From positions 290,793 through 354,792 of the forward strand of contig JAEHOE010000133.1 of the NCBI GenBank assembly GCA_016858145.1: a stretch of DNA of 64,000 bases, given 5' to 3'. How positions within the stretch are numbered: the first letter of the stretch is position 1; every line of letters begins with the position of its first letter. The position numbers and the translations under genes were made by a program. The stretch comes from Edaphochlamys debaryana. Lineage: Eukaryota; Chlorophyta; Chlorophyceae; Chlamydomonadales. Of this stretch, positions 58,134 to 64,000 are shown piece after piece. The notes below the pieces were generated by a model, which was not told the DNA's origin, did no database searches, and saw only the letters and a program-made list of their open reading frames with translations.

Positions 58134-59260
58134 GGTCGCGCCCTCGCGCGTCGGGCCCGCACTGGAGCTGGACGAAGTGGCTGGAGCCTGGCCAGCTTTG
58201 CCTCTAATCGGCGGGTCTGACCTCTCCCGCGTGTCCCCTCCTTCGCGCGGTCGGTCGCTCCATCGGGGCTACATGCGCGCCATGTCGGTCGCGCCGGGAA
58301 CGCAGTACCCCTCGCGCGACCTGCACTCGGCCGTGTATGCCCCCAGCGCGTAGAGTTCTGGGGTGGGGTGTACAAATATCTCAGCGCTAGGACCGACGTG
58401 TCCGTGTAGGGGGCCCCGGTCCCGCTTCGAGGTCCCGCCCCCTGTCCCAGCCCTCTCCCCCCGCTTGCCACGCGCGCGTGCGCATTGCCGCCGGCCTGCG
58501 ACTTGAGCCGTTGCTCAAAGTTAGGGTTCCCAGCCGCCCACGCTATGTGTCGCCGCGGTTTAGACTGCGCCCACTGCAGTCTGTCTAACAGGCAGGCCAC
58601 GTTGGGGGCTTCTGGGCTACGTGTCCAGCTCCACAGACCACAGACCCGGCCCACGCGGGCCCACCGCACGCTCCTTCTGCTCCTCACAGATGGGTGCGAC
58701 CTACTGAGGGAAGCTGCGAGACCGCTTCTGGGGATGCAGGGAACCGGCGTTACGCCTCTGCCGCAGAGCAGTTCAGAGTCGAGAGCTGGGCGGGCGGTTG
58801 CATCCGGGTGATCATCCGGGTCTTGCAGTTGCCAGGAGAGGCCACTGCCATTCACTCGTTTGCGCGAGACGAGACCCCAAGCCCCCAAAGGCCACAGCCA
58901 GCGAGTCCAAGCCACTGCAACTGGCCAGTGGCCACGCACAACACGGCCAGGGACAATCCTTGCCTGTCCGCCTAGGAGCACGCATGCGTCCCAGTGTCAG
59001 CGGAGATCGGCTTCGGAGCTGGTCACAGCCAGACACAACAGCACAACGCCAACCCTCCAACCTCAACAACCGGCCAGGAAACGGCGCCCCAAAGCTAGCG
59101 CCAGGGCCCAGGCCAACCCTGCCCAGCGGCAAGTTCCCGTCTACTCCAGCCCGGCCCGATTCCACCTCCCCAGCAGCACGGCAACCCGCACCCCTGTCCT
59201 CACTGCCTCGCTGCCTGCCTCGCGGATGGCCCCGCCCTCTGCCCGCTACGGGTCCTGCCC
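58134..59260. other. Intergenic region between psbP and the NPC1-like gene
   Basis: About 1.1 kb without recognised coding sequence. It should hold distal psbP promoter sequence and the 3' UTR of the NPC1-like gene. I found no minus-strand TGTAA for the latter. Confidence 0.45.
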
Positions 59261-62200
59261 TCACGAAGCCGCCCGTACACTCCGCCCCCCTCGACCCCCG
59301 CCGTACGGCGGCGGACCCACGAGCGACAGCAGCACGGGCAGCAGCACGAGCCCGTGCGCGGCGCCCAGGATGACTAAGGCCAGGTACAGCCGGAAGTAGT
59401 ACACCTCGAAGATCTGTGTACGAGCGAATGCCAGTACGACGACGCCCACCAGCTTAGTAAGCGTCACGCCGCTCATGACGGACGCGCCAACCGCCACCAG
59501 CGCCGCCCGGGAGCGTGCGGCGCGCCCTCCCGCCGCCGCGGCGGCACGCAGCGCCGGCGGCAGCCCCCCCTTCCCCCCTCCCCCTCCTCCGCCTTCCTCT
59601 CCTGCCCCTTCTCCGCCTCGGCCGGTTCCTCCCCCTCCTCCTGCAGCACCGGGCGCTGTCCGCCCGCGCTTGCCTCTCCCGCCGCGCCCCGCCCCCGGCG
59701 ACGCTGACGGCTCCAGCTCCAGCTCCCCGCCGAGCCCCCCCTGCTGCTGCGCCTGCTGCGCGCCGTGCTGCGCGTGCTGCGGCGGCGCCACCATGTAGGC
59801 GTGCAGCACGTGCGCGCAGAACTCCACGGCGATGCCCAGGGCCATCGCCAGGTTGACCAGCGACACGGCGTTGACCTGCGGGGCGGTTGGGGTGGTTGGG
59901 GTGGTTGGGGTGGTTGGAGCGGTTTTGGTGGTTGGGATAAGGGCTTGGGGGAGCAAGCGGACTAATGTAAAAGCGTCTGCCCCCGAGAGGAAGGCTAGGG
60001 AAGTATGAGGAAAGAAAGCAGGGAGGTTGCGCGACGGGCGACCCTGGGGTCTAGGCGCTGAACGCCCATCATTTGTCAACCCAATTTGCCGGCCGGGTGT
60101 TGGCGACACCTTTGCTCACGGAGCCCTCACTCCGGGCCTCGAGGGGCAGGCCATGAGGACAGGGGGACAGGAGCGACCCGCATGCGGGCACCAACCTCTC
60201 CCACGCGGCAAAGCCCTGGGCGTTCACCCCTGCACACACGTCCCCCCCCTGCCCCACCTGTATCCCCGCCAGCAGCATGGCACCCCCCAGGTGCACCAGC
60301 AGGCTGGCAAGCACCGCCGCCAGCAGCGCCGCCGCCCAGGCGCTGCCGGACAGCGCCGCCGCCGCCGCCACCACCGCCGCCAGCGGCACGCCCAGCATCA
60401 CGGCGGCGTCGTACTGTACGGAGAGGTACTGCTCGAAGAACACGTGGAAGATGCTGCGTACGGCGGGGGGCGTACAGCGGCGGGATCAGTGACGCGGCAG
60501 GTGGGCCCGCTCGAGCTCACTTGTGCGGGCCCAGGCCCAAGAGTGTGACAAAAAACCCTCACTTCCCTTCCCCCCCCTCTTGGTGCCCCTGCAGCGCCCT
60601 TTCACGCCCAAACCCCCCACGCAAGTGTCCGCCCTCCCCCCCCATGGCCCCCACCTGTAGCAGTACACATCCAGTCCCAGCTCCTTGGAGGCCTTGGTGG
60701 CGAAGGCACGCGTCTGCAGAAGGGGGCAAAGACGGCGTCAACGCGACCTCCTCCATCCTTCCCACCAAGCAGCCCCACCGCCCCGTGCCCCGCAAGTAGC
60801 TGACCCTCCAAACCTGCCACACGGCAACTTACCAAACCGGCCTTCCCTTCCCTCCCACCTTCCTTCGCGCCGCCTGAACACCCTCAATCCATCCCCTATC
60901 AACCCTCCCTCCCCACCCATCCACCCCCAGTCGCGCACCTCCCTCATGGCCCCGATGAAGTCGCTCTGCGCCGACAGCGGCGTGTAGTAGGCGCGGAAGG
61001 CGCTGGCCGCCACCCGCCCCCCGGGCTGCGGGCCCGAGGGCAGCAGGCCCGCCACGGAGGTGGGGTCGGAGGGGTCGGCACGCTGGGGGGTAGGGGGGAG
61101 GGGGAGGGGGTGGGGGGAGGGGGAGGGGGTGGGGGGGAAGGGGAGGGGTCAGGGCGGGTAGAGGGAGGGGAGGAGCGGGCAGGGCAGGGGCGGTTGGGGG
61201 ATGAAAGAGGGGGTGCTGCGTGGCGCCCGTGACAGATCCGTGCCGTACTCGTGCCGTACCTCGATGGCGCTGCTGTAGGCGCCCGCTCCGCCCTTTGCGC
61301 ATCCCTCCGAGGGCCGCGCCCCCAGGAACCAGGGCAGGTAGGCCTGGAACTGGGCCACGGAAGGGCGGCCGCCTGGGGGTGGGATTGGAGGGAGCGGGTC
61401 GCAGGGGGAGGGGTTTGGCACCAGACGAAAGGCCGTGTGTGTTCCCGGTCCTCAACCTCTCCTCGCCTGCAAGGTATGCCTGGAGAGTGCGGAAGGGTGC
61501 CTCAAGCAAGGCCTTGCCTCCCTTGTTCAACGCTATCCCCCCCCCCCTCCCCACTCCCCACCCTCGAACGGCTCCTGCACGCACTGCTGGCAGCCGGCGC
61601 AGGCGGAGGCGTTGCCGGCGCAGGGGGGCTGGTCGGGCGGGGGGCAGTAGGACGGACCGGCACCGTCGGGCCGGGACCTGCGGGCGGAGACGGGGGGCGG
61701 GGCGTGGCGCGGGACGGGAGGTACGAAAGGGTGCGCCTGCAGGGCATACCCAGCTGCCTAACCTCCTCGTCGTATCCGCCCTGCCCCCAACTCTCCGAAG
61801 ACTCCTTTCTGCCCCACCCCACCCCCGTTCCCCCAACCCCCAAACCACGGACCAGCAGCAGCTGGACAGGTCAGGGGAGAGCCACGCCTCCCCTGGTCCC
61901 TTCCTCCCAACAAACCAACAGACTAACCCCCCCCCAACCACCCAACCAGCTACCTGCAGCAGCTGGGCAGGTCGGGCGAGAGCCAGGCCATGAAGTCGTC
62001 CAGCCAGGAGGCGGCGGGGGTGGCCACGAAGGAGCGGGCGGGGTCGCGGGCGGCGGCGGAGACCTGGGGGGGGGGCAGGGGGCGCATGGGCCTTCAAGCG
62101 CAGGTCTTCATCGGCTCTCACCCCCAGCCTGCCCGCCACCACCCTCCCAGCTCAACCCCTTGGTGTTTCCGAGACCCCCCAGGCCTCCCCCTCCCCCCCC

Positions 62201-63862
62201 CGGGCTCACCCTGTTGACCAGGGAGTCCTCGGCGCACCCCGCCACCCCGCACACGCGCCGCAGCTGCCCCGCCCCCGGGCCCAGGTCCAGGCCCCGCAGC
62301 ACCAGCAGCAGGGGGGGGCCCACGCGCAGCTGGGACAGCACGTCCCTGGGGGGGGGGGGGGTAGGGAGGAAGGGGGAGGGAGGGTACGAGGGAGGGGGTG
62401 CTTGGGTGCCCCTGCTGAGCCTCGTTGCAGCCTTTCCGGGCCCGCCATTTCAGGATGTCGGGCAGGGAGGCACCCCCATTGCGTTGCGAGAAAGGGGCAG
62501 CACACACCCGCACACCGCCCCCCCCACACACACCTGTAGTAGGGCTGCAGGTAGGAGTCCCGGGGGAGGGCCACGGACTGGTCCAGACCCACCTGGGGAG
62601 GGGGGCGGGGAGCGGGGAGGGGGGCAGAGGTTTTTTGTTGAGCGTCGGGGGTTTGAGCCCGGGGGTTTGAGGGACAGTGAGGAAGGGGGGAGGGCCGGGG
62701 GAATCACCGGCGTACACAAGCGTACAGCCCCTGAGCCTTTTGTGCCTGCACACACCCTCCCCCCAAGCATGCCTGCAGCCTCCTCCTTGCTCCCCCCTCC
62801 CCCCCCACACCTCCGACGGTAGTACACACAGGCTCATGCGAGCAGCCCTTCACACACGCGCCCGCCCCACATGCCTCCCTGCCACCTCCAGCCCGGGCCC
62901 TGCCCCCCACTCCCTCCCCCCACCTCCAGCCTGGGCAGTGCCGCCAGGCAGGCGCACAGCGAGGCCCCGAACAGCAGCAGCACGCCGCACTGCACACCCG
63001 GCAGCGCCAGCAGGGGGGCGTGCACGCGCTCAAAGTAGGCCTGGGGGGGGGAGGGGGGGCAGGAGGGGGAGGGAGAGAGGGGGGGACCGGTGGCCAGTTG
63101 GAAACCGGAGAGAAAAGGTGTAGCGGCAGGAAAGGAAGAGGAGGGGAGAGGAGGGGCGGGATTGTGTCACGTCACGGGCAAGTACGGTGTCACAGCCCTG
63201 TCACGTGCATCCAGGGAGGGGAGGGGTCCAGACACTGTAGCACTGAGGGTAGTACTAAGGGTCGTATGGAGTACGGAGGGCGGCTGGGGACGAAGGGAGG
63301 GACCCCGAGGCCCCCGCCCACCTGCAGCACGCGCTGTAGCGACCAGTAGCTGCGCTCGTCCACCTCGCCGTCGCTGCTCGGCCCGATGTACGGCGGCGGC
63401 TCGTCGTCCTTAGTCATGGTCACGGCGCCCGTACGGCCGGGCGGGGCGTACGGCGAGTCGAAGCCAGCCACATCGTCACTGCGGGAAGGCGTGCGAGATG
63501 CAGAGTCCCATGCCCAGAGGTCGAGTAAGTACAGTCAAAACATGCAGTGTGCAGTCATGCAGTCATAACCAGGGGCCCAGGGCTGCGGTCGGTTGACTGA
63601 GATCAAGCATAGAGGTGGCAACGCGCAGTCGATGTGGGGAGGAGTTGCTCAGCTGCTCAATTCGTTGCGAGCCCCGCAACGCACGCCCCCACCTGCCCGC
63701 GGGCGCCCTGCCCGCCGCGCCCCGCCGCCCCGCCCCCCCGGCCCCCGCCGCCGCCGCTGCGGGCCGCGGCGGCGGCGGCAGCACCATGCAGGGCAGGCAG
63801 TCGGGCCTGCGCGCCTGCAGGCGGCGCACGTCCAGCACCAGCAGGGCGGCGAACACCGTGAC
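59261..63862 (-). CDS. NPC1-like sterol transporter of the RND/Patched superfamily (C-terminal part; 5' end lies beyond 64000)
   Basis: Twelve exons are in the window: 63862-63693, 63478-63322, 63040-62924, 62592-62534, 62345-62210, 62063-61954, 61677-61562, 61372-61260, 61082-60939, 60713-60655, 60453-60258, 59875-59261; 663 residues, all in phase. Family marks: [11 protein letters not shown] (membrane segment after the sterol-sensing domain), [31 protein letters not shown]...[66 protein letters not shown] and [26 protein letters not shown]1 proteins move sterols out of endolysosomal or vacuolar membranes. A Gly/Ala-rich insert of about 70 residues (59780-59530) sits between the NAVSLVNL helix and the last helices. 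The final residues are RSVRAAS, without an obvious sorting signal. Confidence 0.92.
59882..59930. repeat. GGTTGGGGT intronic tandem repeat in the NPC1-like gene
   Basis: Repeats of ggttggggt lie next to the acceptor of the last exon. On the gene strand they form the CCCCAACC tract before the 3' splice site. Confidence 0.75.
61083..61150. repeat. Poly-purine G-rich intronic tract in the NPC1-like gene
   Basis: Runs of 4-7 G with A or T interruptions (gggggagggggaggggg variants) lie at the acceptor of exon 61082-60939. They form a C-rich pyrimidine tract on the sense strand. Confidence 0.75.
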
Positions 63863-63880
63863 CTGGGGGGCGGAGGGGGC

Positions 63881-64000
63881 GGGGATGGGGATGGGGATGG
63901 GGATGGGGATGGGGATGGGGATGGGGATGGGGATGGGGATGGGGATGGGGATGGGGATGGGAGGGATGGGGATGGTAGGATGGGGATGGGGATGGGGATG
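63881..64000. repeat. (GGGGAT)n hexanucleotide microsatellite, truncated by the window end
   Basis: Perfect GGGGAT repeats run from 63881 to about 63960, followed by a slightly interrupted stretch to the window end. The tract lies in the intron just upstream of NPC1-like exon 63862-63693, so on the gene strand it is (ATCCCC)n before the acceptor. More repeats probably follow beyond the window. Confidence 0.93.

Noticed and set aside
59882..59930. GGTTGGGGT repeats as interstitial telomere sequence
   Set aside because: The unit does not match the TTTTAGGG or TTTAGGG telomere repeats of green algae and plants, and it sits within an intron.

Overview
This window is nuclear DNA from a GC-rich volvocine or chlamydomonad green alga. 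The evidence is many short introns with GTGCG/GTGAG-type donors, Ser-Pro and Ala-rich coding bias, TGTAA poly(A) signals, extracellular-matrix Pro-rich repeats, and a PsbP gene with an algal-type bipartite transit peptide. The species cannot be named from sequence alone. Exon models were built by hand, checking splice consensus and reading phase at every junction.

Layout. (1) 1-1962: 5' flank with no recognised gene. (2) 1963-25474 (+): one giant gene, 37 inferred exons and about 5,900 codons. It encodes a signal peptide, four near-identical tandem units (plant-type LRR domain plus Pro-rich stalk, introns duplicated too), a 5.9-kb exon of SPPP-type repeats, five diverged copies of an unrecognised domain, and a Cys-rich pherophorin-like C terminus. 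Unit 3 has two 1-base insertions that break the frame. (3) 26033-35225 (-): REV1 translesion polymerase, 16 exons, convergent with the giant gene. (4) 36029-36988 (-): SDHAF2/Sdh5. (5) 37767-39016 (-): PurN glycinamide ribonucleotide formyltransferase. (6) about 40160-40276 (+): an orphan Lys/Ala-rich terminal exon. (7) 41589-44580 (-): CBM20 starch-binding protein. (8) 46104-51716 (+): CDKL-family kinase. (9) 53620-54970 (+): RibD_C/DHFR-like reductase. (10) 55253-55563: duplicated psbP promoter plus first codons. (11) 56418-57867 (-): PsbP (OEE2). (12) 59261 to beyond 64000 (-): C-terminal part of an NPC1-like sterol transporter.

Apart from the giant gene these are single-copy housekeeping, plastid and ciliary-type genes with no operon-like logic. 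The most novel feature is the giant matrix gene: its cassette structure, a quantised 45-nt repeat array, (CCCCG)n tracts abutting splice acceptors, and mosaic variants point to ongoing unequal exchange or gene conversion. A second item is a 311-bp direct repeat of the psbP 5' end flanking the psbP gene.
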